The position numbers and the translations under genes were made by a program. DNA of 64,000 nucleotides from Paenibacillus glycanilyticus (GTDB lineage Bacteria; Bacillota; Bacilli; Paenibacillales; Paenibacillaceae). The notes below the pieces were generated by a model, which made no database searches, was not told the DNA's origin, and saw only the letters and a list, made by a program, of their open reading frames with translations. The DNA is taken from assembly GCF_023715145.1 (NCBI RefSeq), contig NZ_JAMBNP010000003.1, positions 434,001 through 498,000 on the forward strand, written 5' to 3'. Positions within the stretch are counted from its first letter, which is position 1. Every line of letters begins with the position of its first letter. Shown here piece by piece: positions 25,806 through 36,188 of the stretch.

Positions 25806-26408
25806 ATGAGAAATCAAGAGGAATTGACTACAATTGCAGCTGATGTAGAGACGATTGTAAGGGAGCTTGCTGCTGCCGGAGGGCTGAAGGCCGGCCAGCT
25901 TCTGGTTATCGGTACGAGCACAAGCGAAGTACTGGGTCACCGGATTGGCACCTCGGGGACGATCGAGACTGCCGAGCAGATTTATGCGGGTGTTGAAGCG
26001 GTCCGTAAAGACATCGGTTTTTTCCCGGTCTATCAATGCTGCGAGCATTTGAACCGGGCGCTTGTCCTCCCCCGCGAGGCAGCGGACAAGTATGGGCTGG
26101 ATGAGGTTGCGGCCGTGCCGGTTCCGAAGGCGGGCGGCTCGATGGCTGCTTATGCTTACCGGCATATGCCGGATGCCTGTCTGGTTGAAACCGTGCAGGC
26201 TCACGCAGGAGTAGATATCGGCGATACCTTTATCGGGATGCATCTCCGCCGGGTTGCCGTGCCGGTGAGACCTTCGGTCCGATCGATTGGCGCAGCCCAC
26301 GTCACGATGGCTTTTTCAAGACCGAAGCTGATTGGCGGCACTCGTGCCGTGTACACCTTGGAAGACAGCGGCCTGGCGTCAGAGCAGACGTCAGGAACAT
26401 GCGAATAA
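25806..26408 (+). CDS. ywlG: UPF0340 family protein YwlG
   Basis: A 200-residue protein of the UPF0340/TIGR01440 family, position and sequence matching Bacillus ywlG. Recognisable parts are [34 protein letters not shown] and the C-terminal [19 protein letters not shown]. No reaction is established for the family. A strong AGGAGG precedes the ATG, and it lies between rpiB and glyA within the ZTP-controlled unit, so a role near one-carbon or pentose metabolism is possible but unproven. Confidence 0.85.
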   Translation: MRNQEELTTIAADVETIVRELAAAGGLKAGQLLVIGTSTSEVLGHRIGTSGTIETAEQIYAGVEAVRKDIGFFPVYQCCEHLNRALVLPREAADKYGLDEVAAVPVPKAGGSMAAYAYRHMPDACLVETVQAHAGVDIGDTFIGMHLRRVAVPVRPSVRSIGAAHVTMAFSRPKLIGGTRAVYTLEDSGLASEQTSGTCE

Positions 26409-26430
26409 ATTATTAGGAGGCTTTTTCACA

Positions 26431-27678
26431 ATGGAAAACTTACGTAACCAAGATCCTGAAGTATTGAAGGCAATGGGCCTTGAGCTGCAGCGCCAACGAG
26501 ACAACATCGAGCTGATTGCATCCGAGAACATCGTCAGCGAAGCCGTTCTTGAAGCAATGGGTTCGGTTCTGACGAATAAATATGCAGAAGGCTATCCTGG
26601 CAAACGCTTCTATGGCGGCTGCGAGCATGTAGACATTGTGGAAGACATCGCACGCGAACGCGCGAAAGAAATTTTCGGCGCGGAGCACGCAAACGTTCAG
26701 CCTCACTCCGGCGCGCAAGCGAACATGGCGGTATACCTCGCTGTCCTCAAACCAGGCGATACGGTTCTTGGCATGAACCTGGCACACGGCGGTCACTTGA
26801 CGCACGGCAGCCCGGTTAATGCTTCCGGTCTCCTGTACAACTTCGTTGCTTACGGCGTAGACGAAGATACATTTACCATCAACTATGACGAAGTTCGCAA
26901 AGCTGCGTTCAAGCACCGTCCTCGTCTGATCGTTGCCGGCGCGAGCGCATACCCGCGCACAATCGATTTCGAGAAGCTTGGCCAAATCGCTCAAGACGTA
27001 GGCGCATTGTTCATGGTGGACATGGCGCATATCGCGGGTCTTGTTGCGGCAGGTCTGCATCCGAACCCGGTGCCGCACGCACACTTTGTTACAACGACTA
27101 CTCACAAAACGCTTCGCGGTCCTCGCGGCGGTATGATTCTGTGTCGTCAGCCTTGGGCTGCAGCGATTGATAAAGCCGTATTCCCAGGTTCGCAAGGTGG
27201 TCCTTTGATGCACATTATTGCAGCTAAAGCCGTTGCATTCGGCGAAGCTCTTCAACCTTCCTTCAAGGAATACGCGCAAAAAGTCGTGGACAACGCAAAA
27301 GTATTGTCCGAGACCTTGATTGCAGAAGGCATCAACATCGTTTCCGGCGGCACTGACAATCATCTGATGCTGGTTGATACGCGCAGCCTGAACATCACGG
27401 GTAAAGACGCTGAGCATGTCCTTGACTCGATTGGCATCACGGCGAACAAAAACGCGATTCCATTCGACCCGACAAGCCCGTTCGTAACCAGCGGCATTCG
27501 TCTGGGTACGCCGGCTGCTACTTCCCGCGGCATGGACGAGAAAGCAATGAAGACAATCGGCGAGATTATCGCCATGACACTGAAAAATCCGAAGGATGAA
27601 GCGGTGCTTGCAAAAGCTACCGGCATGGTTCGCGATTTGACAGCTCAATATCCGCTTTACCCAAATATGAAATACTAA
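26431..27678 (+). CDS. glyA: serine hydroxymethyltransferase
   Basis: A 415-residue PLP enzyme that turns serine and tetrahydrofolate into glycine and 5,10-methylene-tetrahydrofolate, the main source of one-carbon units. Seen: [44 protein letters not shown] and the Schiff-base K226 in [11 protein letters not shown]. The ATG at 26431 has AGGAGG before it; the frame is open upstream only by overlap with ywlG. Last gene of the ZTP-riboswitch unit, which fits the folate signal. A strong terminator follows. Confidence 0.97.
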   Translation: MENLRNQDPEVLKAMGLELQRQRDNIELIASENIVSEAVLEAMGSVLTNKYAEGYPGKRFYGGCEHVDIVEDIARERAKEIFGAEHANVQPHSGAQANMAVYLAVLKPGDTVLGMNLAHGGHLTHGSPVNASGLLYNFVAYGVDEDTFTINYDEVRKAAFKHRPRLIVAGASAYPRTIDFEKLGQIAQDVGALFMVDMAHIAGLVAAGLHPNPVPHAHFVTTTTHKTLRGPRGGMILCRQPWAAAIDKAVFPGSQGGPLMHIIAAKAVAFGEALQPSFKEYAQKVVDNAKVLSETLIAEGINIVSGGTDNHLMLVDTRSLNITGKDAEHVLDSIGITANKNAIPFDPTSPFVTSGIRLGTPAATSRGMDEKAMKTIGEIIAMTLKNPKDEAVLAKATGMVRDLTAQYPLYPNMKY

Positions 27679-27697
27679 TAATTATTTAAGGCGCATG

Positions 27698-27744
27698 AAA
27701 AGCGCATCGTTGTGGTAAAATGCTACAACGATGCGCTTTTTTTC
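27698..27744 (+). terminator. rho-independent terminator after glyA
   Basis: Perfect 16-bp stem between AAAAGCGCATCGTTGT and ACAACGATGCGCTTTT, continued by T residues. Confidence 0.95.
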
Positions 27745-28184
27745 GTTCTTGAAAGAGGCGAAAGCTGCTTTGGAGGCAGAGGATTGGTATTCCGTTGAGC
27801 TCAAATTTACAAATAAATATTAGTAATGGTTAAAAATAATGTAAAAAAATAACAGTAATGCCATCGAAATTTTACAAATGTTCCTCGATCATTTGAAATT
27901 TTGTTCATCTTATTCGCGTGATAAAACCCTAGTGCGCGAGGATAATTTGTGTAGGCGAACCAATATGAAGTCGACTTCAAAATCGGAAAGTCCTCTCGCT
28001 CTTGAGACGGGTGAAAGCGGTAAAACATTAGTGTTTACAAGCATTTTAGCATAAAAGCATTAATGCTAGTTCGCATTAATACGGAATTGCGTCATTGCGC
28101 TAAAATGACGCTTGTTTTCCGCGTAAAACATAAGTAAATCACAAACTGGACACAATAAAATAAGCGCTGGAGACAATTAACTTA
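27745..28184 (+). other. AT-rich intergenic region with possible small RNA or leader
   Basis: No credible gene. The stretch is far richer in A+T than its surroundings. It holds a 12-base palindrome GAAGTCGACTTC (27967-27978) and, at 28089-28111, a perfect GCGTCATT / AATGACGC hairpin followed by TTGTTTT, which looks like a terminator. A short transcript ending there is possible. A minus-strand frame here shows no protein-like features. Confidence 0.4.
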
Positions 28185-28214
28185 TTGACAATTATGAATT
28201 TTAAGATGTATATT
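28185..28214 (+). promoter_or_regulatory. promoter of the opp operon
   Basis: TTGACA (28185-28190) and TATATT (28209-28214) with an 18-base spacer; about 110 bases of AT-rich leader lie before oppA. Confidence 0.65.
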
Positions 28215-28334
28215 GTTTTACGTTGAATTAATATAAAATCCATGTTAGGAAACATAACGTGAATGTGAAATTACATTAATTCACCGTAATGATCGGGTTT
28301 AAAAAAATTTATATAGACATGGGAGTTGATGTAT

Positions 28335-30011
28335 GTGAAAGGGAGTTTCAAAAAGCCAACACAAATCATGCTAGTCCTTGTAGTTGCCCTTACGATGCTG
28401 TTAGCTGCTTGCAGCAACAACAACAACAAAGGCACCGACACGGCTAACAATGGTGGCAACAGCGGCGATGCGTCGGGAACGCCAAAAGAGTTCCGCTTTA
28501 CCCTTGCCAGCGAGCCGCCAAGCTTGGATCCTGCTCTGATGAAAGATGCTCAGTCAAGTATCGTAGCTTCAGGACTGTACGAAGGTTTGACCCGTCTGAA
28601 TACGGAAGGTCAGCCTGAAAATGCTTTAGCCGAAGATATCAAGGCGTCCGAAGATGGCAAAACATACACCATCAAGATTCGCCAAGATGCGAAATGGAGC
28701 AATGGCGACCCGGTAACTGCTCATGACTTTGAATACGCTTGGAAGCGCGCTCTGAACCCAGAAACAGCTTCTGAATATGCATACATGCTGTTCTACCTTG
28801 AGAACGGCGAGAAATACAACTCCGGCAAAGGAACTGCTGACGAAGTTGGGGTTAAAGCAACTGACGACTACACGCTTGAAGTAAAGCTGTATACGCCTGC
28901 TCCTTATTTCCCAAGCCTTCTTGCTCACTACACCTACCTGCCGGTTAACGAAAAAACGGTTGAAGGTGACCCGGCTTGGGCGTCTGAACAAAAATCAATC
29001 GTAACTAACGGTCCGTTCTTGCTGAAACAATGGGCACACGCGGACAAGCTCGTTCTTGAGAAAAATCCTGATTACTATGACAAAGACAAAATCAACTTTA
29101 CCAAAGTAACGATTTCCCTGGTTGAAGATGAGAACACGGTTTATCAATTGTTCGAAACGGACAAAATTGACTGGATCGGTGCTCAAGCAGGTTCGGTACC
29201 AACCGACCAAACCCAGCCTCTGATCAAAAGCGGCGATGCGACGGTTACTCCTGTAGCTTCGACCTATTACTACCTGTTCAACACGCAGAAAAAACCTTTC
29301 AACAACGTTAAGATTCGTAAAGCGTTCTCGATGGCGGTTGACCGTCAGAATTTGATTGACAATGTTGCGCGCGCAAATCAAACGCCTGCATTCGCTCTCG
29401 TACCGCCAAGTATTGCTGGTGCGGATGGTAAAACATTCCGTGAAATGTATCCTGGTGATTTCTTCACTGAGAACAATGACGAAGCTAAGAAATTGCTTGC
29501 AGAAGGTTTGGCTGAAGAAGGCCTGACTAAGCTTCCTGAAATTACTCTTCTCTACAACACAAGCGAAGGTCACAAGAAGCTGGCTGAAGCCGCTGTCGAC
29601 ATGTGGCGCAAAAATCTTGGCGTAGAAGTTAAACTGGCTAACCAAGAATGGGGTACTTTCCTTGAAACTCGTAAAGCTGGTCAATTCGATATCGCGCGTG
29701 CCGGTTGGGGTGCGGACATCAACCATCCAATCAACTTCACGTACGATCTGATTCATCCGAAATCCGGCAACAACGACGGTAAGTACAACAACCCTAAAGT
29801 TGGGGAACTGCTTGATAATTCCCTTGTCGCTGATACGCCGGCAAAATCGCTGGATATGATGGCTCAAGCGGAAAAAATCGCAATTCAAGACGATATGGCC
29901 GTTCTTCCGCTGTATTACTACACCACTGTTACGATGATCAAACCTGGTTTTGAAAACGTCGTGTCCGATTACTCGGGTAACATTGACTGGGTAAACGGTG
30001 ACAAAAAATAA
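28335..30011 (+). CDS. oppA: oligopeptide ABC transporter substrate-binding lipoprotein
   Basis: A 558-residue SBP_bac_5 family lipoprotein. The signal peptide ends in the lipobox LLAAC with C26 as the lipid anchor, followed by an Asn/Gly-rich linker. The family core shows FTLASEPPSLDPALM, IRQDAKWSNGDPVTAHDFEYAWKRAL, and FNNVKIRKAFSMAVDR. It binds peptides outside the membrane for the OppBCDF channel. The GTG at 28335 is preferred, nine bases after GGGAG; ATG 28329 is closer. A hairpin between oppA and oppB probably lets oppA be made in excess. Confidence 0.92.
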   Translation: MKGSFKKPTQIMLVLVVALTMLLAACSNNNNKGTDTANNGGNSGDASGTPKEFRFTLASEPPSLDPALMKDAQSSIVASGLYEGLTRLNTEGQPENALAEDIKASEDGKTYTIKIRQDAKWSNGDPVTAHDFEYAWKRALNPETASEYAYMLFYLENGEKYNSGKGTADEVGVKATDDYTLEVKLYTPAPYFPSLLAHYTYLPVNEKTVEGDPAWASEQKSIVTNGPFLLKQWAHADKLVLEKNPDYYDKDKINFTKVTISLVEDENTVYQLFETDKIDWIGAQAGSVPTDQTQPLIKSGDATVTPVASTYYYLFNTQKKPFNNVKIRKAFSMAVDRQNLIDNVARANQTPAFALVPPSIAGADGKTFREMYPGDFFTENNDEAKKLLAEGLAEEGLTKLPEITLLYNTSEGHKKLAEAAVDMWRKNLGVEVKLANQEWGTFLETRKAGQFDIARAGWGADINHPINFTYDLIHPKSGNNDGKYNNPKVGELLDNSLVADTPAKSLDMMAQAEKIAIQDDMAVLPLYYYTTVTMIKPGFENVVSDYSGNIDWVNGDKK

Positions 30012-30048
30012 GTTCGCCTGCAATTGACTTAGCAACTTCTGTGTATAG

Positions 30049-30083
30049 AAGGGTATATATAGTCTTCCTATATATACCCTTTT
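30049..30083 (+). terminator. intra-operon hairpin between oppA and oppB
   Basis: AAGGGTATATAT pairs with ATATATACCCTT with a short loop and only a weak T run. Such hairpins after binding-protein genes usually stabilise or partly terminate the upstream message. Confidence 0.65.
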
Positions 30084-30121
30084 CAAATTTATCATAAGAT
30101 TGGAAGAGAGTGGGTGATCGT

Positions 30122-31054
30122 ATGCTCCGCTTCATAGCCGGCAAGTTTGTATTTATGGTTATTTCGATGTTTATTCTGATTACGGCAACGTTCATGTTAA
30201 TGAATGCCATTCCCGGCAGTCCGCTGCAATCCGAAAAAGCGACTAGCGAAGCCGTACAAAAAAACTTGGAAGCCTACTATGGCTTAGACAAGCCTCTATA
30301 TGTGCAATATGGCACATACCTTAAAAACCTTGCTCATGGAGATATGGGCATCTCGATGAAAAAGAAGTTCCAGTCCGTTGACAAAATGATTGGTCAGTCT
30401 TTTGGTCCATCCCTTAGACTAGGTATCGCCGCTGTTATTACTTCCGTTGTCGTAGGATGTATCCTCGGCATATTGGCGGCTATGTATCACCGCAGATTTA
30501 TCGATAATTTAGCCATGATCATTGCCGTAATAGGACTTGCCATACCAAGCATCGTACTGGCGCCAGTCATGCAGTACTTTTTGGCTACAAAGTTAGGATG
30601 GTTTGAAGTTGCGGGTCTTAATGGACCTATGGATTACGTACTACCAACGATCGCATTGGCCGCCGGCCCGATCGCTTTTATCGCTCGTCTTTTGAGATCG
30701 ACCATGATTGAAATACTGAATGCTGATTTTATTAAAACCGCCAAATCCAAGGGGCTTGCAGGCTATGTCATTGTCGTAAAGCATGCGCTTCGGAACTCCT
30801 TGCTTCCGGTTGTCACTTATTTAGGTGTATTGACCGCAGGCATTATTACCGGCTCCGTCGTCGTAGAGAAAATCTTTGCGATTCCTGGCATTGGCAAGCA
30901 CTTTGTTACGAGTGTTATAGATCGTGATTATCCGCTTATTATGGGCATTACCATCTTCTATGCGGTTATTCTCATGGTGTGCCGTTTCCTGTCGGATATC
31001 GCTTATGTGCTGGTGGATCCGCGTATGCGCGCCGGTGGAAAGGTGGGCAAATAA
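30122..31054 (+). CDS. oppB: oligopeptide ABC transporter permease OppB
   Basis: A 310-residue inner-membrane permease with six membrane helices and the EAA-type coupling loop (TMIEILNADFIKTAKSKGLAGYVIVVKHALRNSLLPV), as in OppB/DppB. The first helix and the PGSPL loop are typical. Start ATG 30122 follows GGTGAT; an in-frame GTG at 30110 lies within the purine-rich ribosome site. It pairs with OppC to form the channel driven by OppD and OppF. Confidence 0.93.
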   Translation: MLRFIAGKFVFMVISMFILITATFMLMNAIPGSPLQSEKATSEAVQKNLEAYYGLDKPLYVQYGTYLKNLAHGDMGISMKKKFQSVDKMIGQSFGPSLRLGIAAVITSVVVGCILGILAAMYHRRFIDNLAMIIAVIGLAIPSIVLAPVMQYFLATKLGWFEVAGLNGPMDYVLPTIALAAGPIAFIARLLRSTMIEILNADFIKTAKSKGLAGYVIVVKHALRNSLLPVVTYLGVLTAGIITGSVVVEKIFAIPGIGKHFVTSVIDRDYPLIMGITIFYAVILMVCRFLSDIAYVLVDPRMRAGGKVGK

Positions 31055-31057
31055 TCA

Positions 31058-32014
31058 ATGTCTGATGCGAATTCCAATACAATCGGAAAAGAACGCTCCG
31101 ACGAGCTGACTCCCGATATGTTCCAAAAGCTGAAACGCGATGAGGTTCGCGTAGATGAGGTAGGACGGGCCAGCTTAACCGCTTGGCAGGATATCCGGAT
31201 GCGCCTCACAAGCAACAAGCTGGCGATGCTGGGCTTCTGGATAATTGTTTTTATGATTGTATGCTGTATCGTAGTACCTTTTATCTGGCCCTACGATCAC
31301 TTTACGAACGATCTGGCCAATACCAACCAAGCTCCTAACGCGAAGCATTGGTTTGGTACGGACGATCTTGGCCGGGATATATTTGAACGCGTCTGGAAAG
31401 GCGCGCAGATCTCTCTGTTTGTTGGTGTCATAGCGGCGCTGATTGACCTTTTAATCGGCGTTATCTATGGCGGTATCATGGGCTACTTTGGAGGTAAAGT
31501 CGACGAAGTCATGAACCGTTTCGCGGAAATACTGTATGCTATTCCGTATTTGCTTGTCGTTATCTTGCTACTTGTTGTCATGGAGCCGAGTCTTACGACA
31601 ATTATTGTCGCGATGTCGATTACGGGCTGGATTAACATGGCCTGGATTGTGCGCGGTCAAATCATGCAGCTCAAGAATCAAGAATATGCACTAGCTTCCA
31701 AGTCACTTGGCGCTGGCGCAATGCGAATTATTTTCCGTCATTTGGTACCTAACGCTATGGGGCCGATTCTCGTTACATTGACACTGACTATTCCGGGAGC
31801 TATCTTCACTGAAGCATTCCTAAGCTTCTTGGGTCTTGGCGTACAATCGCCTGCTGCTTCTTGGGGTACGATGATCGATGACGGCGTAGGCGCAATCTTC
31901 AATTATCCTTGGCGCCTGTTCTTCCCGGCCATCTTCCTCAGCATTACTATTTTTGCCTTTAACGTCTTCGGAGACGGTCTGCGCGACGCATTCGATCCGA
32001 AGCTTAAAAAATAA
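31058..32014 (+). CDS. oppC: oligopeptide ABC transporter permease OppC
   Basis: A 318-residue permease. About 55 polar residues precede the first helix, then come the OppC_N motif NKLAMLGFWIIVF, the GTDDLGRDIFERVWKGAQISL stretch and the EAA loop QIMQLKNQEYALASKSLGAGAMRIIFRHLVPN. Partner of OppB. Three bases separate it from oppB, so the pair is tightly linked. Confidence 0.93.
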   Translation: MSDANSNTIGKERSDELTPDMFQKLKRDEVRVDEVGRASLTAWQDIRMRLTSNKLAMLGFWIIVFMIVCCIVVPFIWPYDHFTNDLANTNQAPNAKHWFGTDDLGRDIFERVWKGAQISLFVGVIAALIDLLIGVIYGGIMGYFGGKVDEVMNRFAEILYAIPYLLVVILLLVVMEPSLTTIIVAMSITGWINMAWIVRGQIMQLKNQEYALASKSLGAGAMRIIFRHLVPNAMGPILVTLTLTIPGAIFTEAFLSFLGLGVQSPAASWGTMIDDGVGAIFNYPWRLFFPAIFLSITIFAFNVFGDGLRDAFDPKLKK

Positions 32015-32047
32015 CATCAAGCAAGCCGAGAGGAGGTCAATCTATCC

Positions 32048-33049
32048 ATGAAGACCTTGCTGGAAGTAAACAATCTAAGCGTATCCTTCGACGTATACGC
32101 AGGTGAAGTGCAAGCGATCCGTGATATTACCTTCGAAGTAAAAGAAGGGGAATCCGTCGCTATTGTAGGCGAATCGGGATCGGGCAAGTCCGTGACGGCT
32201 CAAACGATTATGCGGTTGAATCCTTCTCCGCCCAGCCGTATTAAGAATGGCTCGGTGAAATTCGACGGACAAGAGCTTTTGACTCTGTCGGAGAAGGAAA
32301 TGCAAGCGGTGCGGGGCGATAAAATCGGGATGATCTTCCAAGATCCGATGACGTCCCTTAATCCGACGCTGACGGTCGGAGCTCAGATTACCGAAGGTCT
32401 TATCAAGCATCAGAACGTAAACAAAGCGCAAGCTACGGCTCGCGCCATTGAAATGCTGCAGCTCGTTGGCATTCCAAATCCGGAGCAGCGCGTTAAACAA
32501 TACCCGCATCAATTCTCGGGTGGCATGCGTCAGCGCGTTATGATTGCCATTGCGCTTGCCTGCAACCCTAAGCTGCTTATCGCGGACGAGCCGACAACCG
32601 CTCTAGACGTAACGATCCAAGCGCAAATAATGCGGGTCATGAAGGATCTGCAGAAAAAAATGGGCACTTCTATCATTCTTATTACCCATGACCTTGGCGT
32701 AGTTGCCGACGTGTGCGATCGCGTAATCGTTATGTATGCGGGACGTATTGTAGAGCAAGGCACTAAGTGGGAAATCTTCAAAAACCCGCAGCATCCGTAT
32801 ACGAGAGGGCTTCTGCGCTCGCTGCCGCGTCTGGATCAGAGTAAGGATGAACCGCTTATCCCGATTCCGGGTACACCGCCGGATCTGATCAAGCCGCCTG
32901 TAGGCTGCAGCTTCTGCGCTCGTTGTGACGAAGCAATGAAGGTGTGCGTGGATAACGATCCCAACCTGCATCCGATCAAGGGAAGCACATCCCATGCGGC
33001 GGCTTGCTGGATGCTGCATGAATACGCAGATCGGGAGGTGCCGGTATGA
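32048..33049 (+). CDS. oppD: oligopeptide ABC transporter ATP-binding protein OppD
   Basis: A 333-residue ABC ATPase with Walker A GESGSGKS, signature FSGGMRQRV, Walker [14 protein letters not shown] and the H-loop THDLG. The C-terminal oligopeptide domain has the cysteine cluster ([14 protein letters not shown]) typical of OppD/DppD, which can hold an Fe-S cluster. GAGGAGG precedes the ATG. Its stop overlaps the start of oppF by four bases. Confidence 0.95.
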   Translation: MKTLLEVNNLSVSFDVYAGEVQAIRDITFEVKEGESVAIVGESGSGKSVTAQTIMRLNPSPPSRIKNGSVKFDGQELLTLSEKEMQAVRGDKIGMIFQDPMTSLNPTLTVGAQITEGLIKHQNVNKAQATARAIEMLQLVGIPNPEQRVKQYPHQFSGGMRQRVMIAIALACNPKLLIADEPTTALDVTIQAQIMRVMKDLQKKMGTSIILITHDLGVVADVCDRVIVMYAGRIVEQGTKWEIFKNPQHPYTRGLLRSLPRLDQSKDEPLIPIPGTPPDLIKPPVGCSFCARCDEAMKVCVDNDPNLHPIKGSTSHAAACWMLHEYADREVPV

Positions 33050-34014
33050 GTAAGAGCACTCCGCTTGTTGAGGTGAACGACTTACGCAAGTTTTTCAACC
33101 TTGGCAAAGGCAATATCTTGAAAGCTGTTAATGACATTTCGTTTTCTATTGCCCGTGGCGAGACGGTTGGCGTCGTTGGGGAATCCGGCTGCGGTAAATC
33201 AACTGCGGGCCGTACGATTCTCCGCTTGTACGAACCGTCTAGCGGTGGCGTTAACTTTGAAGGAAAGAATATCTACAAGCTGCGCGGTGGGGAATTAAAA
33301 GCGCTGCGCCGTAATATGCAAATGATTTTCCAGGATCCATATGCATCGCTTAACCCAAGAATGACGGTAACCGACATCATTGGCGAAGCGCTGGATATTC
33401 ATAATCTCGCTGGCAGCAAGGCGGAACGCAAGAAAAAGGTTGAGGATCTGCTGGATCTGGTTAATCTTAACCCTGAGCATGCAACCCGTTATCCGCATGA
33501 GTTCTCCGGCGGTCAGCGTCAGCGTATCGGGATTGCCCGCGCGCTTGCGGTTGATCCGAAGTTCATTATCGCGGACGAGCCGATCTCAGCCCTTGACGTG
33601 TCGATCCAGGCTCAGGTCGTCAACCTGATGAAGGATTTGCAGCGAAAAATGGGTCTGACTTATCTGTTCATTGCCCATGACCTGTCGATGGTCAAGCATA
33701 TCAGTGACCGCGTTGCCGTTATGTACCTTGGCAAAATCGTTGAGCTTGCGGAAAGCAGCGAGCTGTACGGAAGCCCTGCGCATCCGTATACGCGCGCGCT
33801 TCTGTCGGCGAATCCGATTCCGGATCCGGAAATCGAAGCAACCCGTGAGCGTATTGTTCTGGCCGGCGATCTGCCGAGCCCGATTAATCCGCCTGCAGGC
33901 TGTCAATTCCATACCCGCTGCCCAATGGCAACGGATAAATGCAAAACAGTTGAACCTAAGCTTGTAGAGGTGAAAAAGGGACATTACGCTTCCTGCCACT
34001 ACGCATCGGTATAA
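33046..34014 (+). CDS. oppF: oligopeptide ABC transporter ATP-binding protein OppF
   Basis: A 322-residue ABC ATPase with Walker A GESGCGKS, signature FSGGQRQRI, Walker [14 protein letters not shown] and AHDLS, plus the C-terminal oligo_HPY region with [14 protein letters not shown]. It forms the ATPase heterodimer with OppD. ATGA overlap with oppD implies coupled translation. A T-rich terminator closes the operon. Confidence 0.95.
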   Translation: MSKSTPLVEVNDLRKFFNLGKGNILKAVNDISFSIARGETVGVVGESGCGKSTAGRTILRLYEPSSGGVNFEGKNIYKLRGGELKALRRNMQMIFQDPYASLNPRMTVTDIIGEALDIHNLAGSKAERKKKVEDLLDLVNLNPEHATRYPHEFSGGQRQRIGIARALAVDPKFIIADEPISALDVSIQAQVVNLMKDLQRKMGLTYLFIAHDLSMVKHISDRVAVMYLGKIVELAESSELYGSPAHPYTRALLSANPIPDPEIEATRERIVLAGDLPSPINPPAGCQFHTRCPMATDKCKTVEPKLVEVKKGHYASCHYASV

Positions 34015-34020
34015 TAAGAC

Positions 34021-34062
34021 AGGACGAAGCAGAGATTACATCTGTTTCGTCCTTTTTTTTTT
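34021..34062 (+). terminator. rho-independent terminator after opp operon
   Basis: AGGACGAA and CAGA pair with TCTG and TTTCGTCCT, followed by ten T. Confidence 0.93.
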
Positions 34063-34189
34063 CATGGGCAGCCTGCCTACATTTAGCCATAAAACTCTGG
34101 ATGCATCGGAGGGGGCAGAGTGATATAATAAACGGGATTGTGTCCAAGACTATAGGAATAACTTATTCACACAGGAGGAATTACGCTCC

Positions 34190-34819
34190 ATGAGCAAAGT
34201 GGTTATATGCGACCATCCATTGATTCAGCATAAGCTGACCTTTATTAGAAACAAAGATACCAATACGAAGGACTTTCGTGAACTGGTTGACGAGGTAGCC
34301 ACCCTGATGGCTTACGAAATTACAAGAGATGTTCCTCTTGATACCATTACGGTGGAGACGCCTGTCGCAACGACGGAATCGAAAGTGGTCTCCGGACGCA
34401 TGCTGGGGCTGATTCCGATACTGCGTGCGGGCCTTGGTATGGTCGAAGGGATGCTGAAGCTGATCCCGGCTGCTAAAGTCGGTCATATCGGACTTGTCCG
34501 CGACCACGAAACACTCCAGCCAAACGAATACTACATTAATCTGCCTACGGACGCGGCTAACCGCCAGCTGATCGTGATTGATCCGATGCTGGCTACGGGG
34601 GGTTCGGCAATCGCAGCGATTAACTCGCTGAAGAAACGCGGCTGCGACCAGATCAAGCTGATGTGTCTGATTGCTGCTCCTGAGGGAGTCAAAGCGGTAC
34701 AGGACGCGCATCCGGAGATCGACATTTATCTTGCGGCACTCGACGATGCTTTGAATGAGAAGGGCTATATCGTACCGGGTCTTGGCGATGCCGGCGACCG
34801 TCTATTCGGAACGAACTAA
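34190..34819 (+). CDS. upp: uracil phosphoribosyltransferase
   Basis: A 209-residue enzyme that makes UMP from uracil and PRPP in pyrimidine salvage. Seen: [19 protein letters not shown] at the start, [17 protein letters not shown], the PRPP loop [12 protein letters not shown], and the uracil-binding [17 protein letters not shown] at the end. AGGAGG precedes the ATG. A TATAAT at 34124-34129 is the probable -10. Located before wecB and atp as in Bacillus. Confidence 0.97.
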   Translation: MSKVVICDHPLIQHKLTFIRNKDTNTKDFRELVDEVATLMAYEITRDVPLDTITVETPVATTESKVVSGRMLGLIPILRAGLGMVEGMLKLIPAAKVGHIGLVRDHETLQPNEYYINLPTDAANRQLIVIDPMLATGGSAIAAINSLKKRGCDQIKLMCLIAAPEGVKAVQDAHPEIDIYLAALDDALNEKGYIVPGLGDAGDRLFGTN

Positions 34820-34957
34820 GTATGCTTACGAAGCATGAATGTCACAATTCGCTCTTAACGAGCTCTTTAAGTAACCATTCATTTTAAAGCGTATGCTTAC
34901 GAAGCATGAATGTCACAATTCGCTCTAAACGAGCTCTTTAAGTAACCATTCATTTTA
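34820..34957 (+). repeat. tandem palindromic intergenic repeat, two 71-base units, before wecB
   Basis: Unit 1 (34820-34890) and unit 2 (34891-34957) are identical over 67 bases but for one T/A change. Each holds ATGCTT-ACG-AAGCAT and GCTC/GAGC hairpins and ends in GTAACCATTCATTTTA, and the second copy runs directly into the AGGAG of wecB. Related elements lie before ywlG and nuoI. Confidence 0.9.
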
Positions 34958-34970
34958 GGAGTGAATCTAT

Positions 34971-36119
34971 TTGTCCAAACTGAAAGTAATGACGATTTTT
35001 GGCACGCGTCCGGAAGCTGTGAAGATGGCTCCGCTCGTGCTGGAATTGAACAAGCATGCCGATCAGATCGAATCGATCGTCTGCGTAACGGCGCAGCACC
35101 GCCAAATGCTGGACCAGGTGCTTGATTTCTTCGAGATCCAGCCTAACTATGACCTGAATGTGATGAAGGACCGCCAGACGCTGACAGAGACGACTGTACG
35201 CGTTCTGGAGGGCCTGGACCCTGTGCTGGTGGAAGCGAAGCCGGATATCGTGCTTGTGCACGGCGATACGCAGACGACCTTCCTCGCGAGCTATGCGTCC
35301 TTCCTGAAGCAGATTCAAGTGGGCCATGTCGAAGCCGGACTTCGCACATGGAACAAGCTGTCGCCTTACCCGGAAGAGATGAACCGCCAGCTGGCAGGCG
35401 TGCTGTCGGACGTGCACTTTGCTCCAACGGAATGGTCGGCCGATAACCTGCGCAAGGAAAACAAATCGGAGGCTTCTATTTACGTGACGGGCAATACCGC
35501 AACGGATGTCTTCCAATATACGGTTGATCCGTCGTTCTCCCATCCCGTTATCGAGTGGGCGAAGGGCAAACGCATGATTCTGATGACGGCTCATCGCCGC
35601 GAAGCGCTGGGCGAGCCTCACCGCAACATCTTCCGCGCGGTTAAACGGATTGCCGACGAGCATGAAGATGTAGCGATTGTCTATGCCGTGCATCCGAACC
35701 CGGCAGTAAGAGAACCGGCTAATGAAATTCTTGGCAATCATCCGCGCATTCAATTAATCGAGCCTCTTGATGTATTTGAATTCCATAATTTCTACCCTCA
35801 TGCGTATATGATTCTGACGGATTCCGGCGGCTTGCAGGAAGAAGCGCCGTCCTTCGGCGTGCCTACCCTCGTTCTGCGCGACACGACAGAACGCCCGGAA
35901 GGCATCGCGGCAGGAACCCTTGAGCTGGTTGGAACGGATGAAGAGACCGTATACAGCCGTGCGCGGGCTTTGCTGAACGATGCAGCCTTATACGAAAAAA
36001 TGAGCAAATCTGCCAATCCTTACGGCGACGGACAAGCTTCGGCACGTATCGTTCAAGCGATTTTGCATCATTTTGGCAGAACAAGCGAGCGGCCTGAACC
36101 GTTCACACAACGTTCATAG
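34971..36119 (+). CDS. wecB: UDP-N-acetylglucosamine 2-epimerase (non-hydrolysing)
   Basis: A 382-residue GT-B-fold enzyme that interconverts UDP-GlcNAc and UDP-ManNAc, which feeds wall polymers such as the teichoic acid linkage unit and SLH-binding secondary wall polymer. Seen: TIFGTRPEAVKMAP, LVHGDTQTTFLAS, VEAGLRTWNKLSPYPEEMNRQ, TAHRREA and TDSGGLQEEAPSFG. The TTG start follows AGGAGTGA. Bacillus mnaA occupies the same place between upp and atp. Confidence 0.95.
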   Translation: MSKLKVMTIFGTRPEAVKMAPLVLELNKHADQIESIVCVTAQHRQMLDQVLDFFEIQPNYDLNVMKDRQTLTETTVRVLEGLDPVLVEAKPDIVLVHGDTQTTFLASYASFLKQIQVGHVEAGLRTWNKLSPYPEEMNRQLAGVLSDVHFAPTEWSADNLRKENKSEASIYVTGNTATDVFQYTVDPSFSHPVIEWAKGKRMILMTAHRREALGEPHRNIFRAVKRIADEHEDVAIVYAVHPNPAVREPANEILGNHPRIQLIEPLDVFEFHNFYPHAYMILTDSGGLQEEAPSFGVPTLVLRDTTERPEGIAAGTLELVGTDEETVYSRARALLNDAALYEKMSKSANPYGDGQASARIVQAILHHFGRTSERPEPFTQRS

Positions 36120-36188
36120 TTTTCGAAGCGGACAGCTGCTAGAGAAGCAATGTACAGCATACAGTGGTACTGTACGGTTTGGAGCTCG

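Noticed and set aside
27807..28028. A 73-codon minus-strand frame in the AT-rich gap
   Set aside because: No ribosome site, AT-driven composition and no recognisable features.
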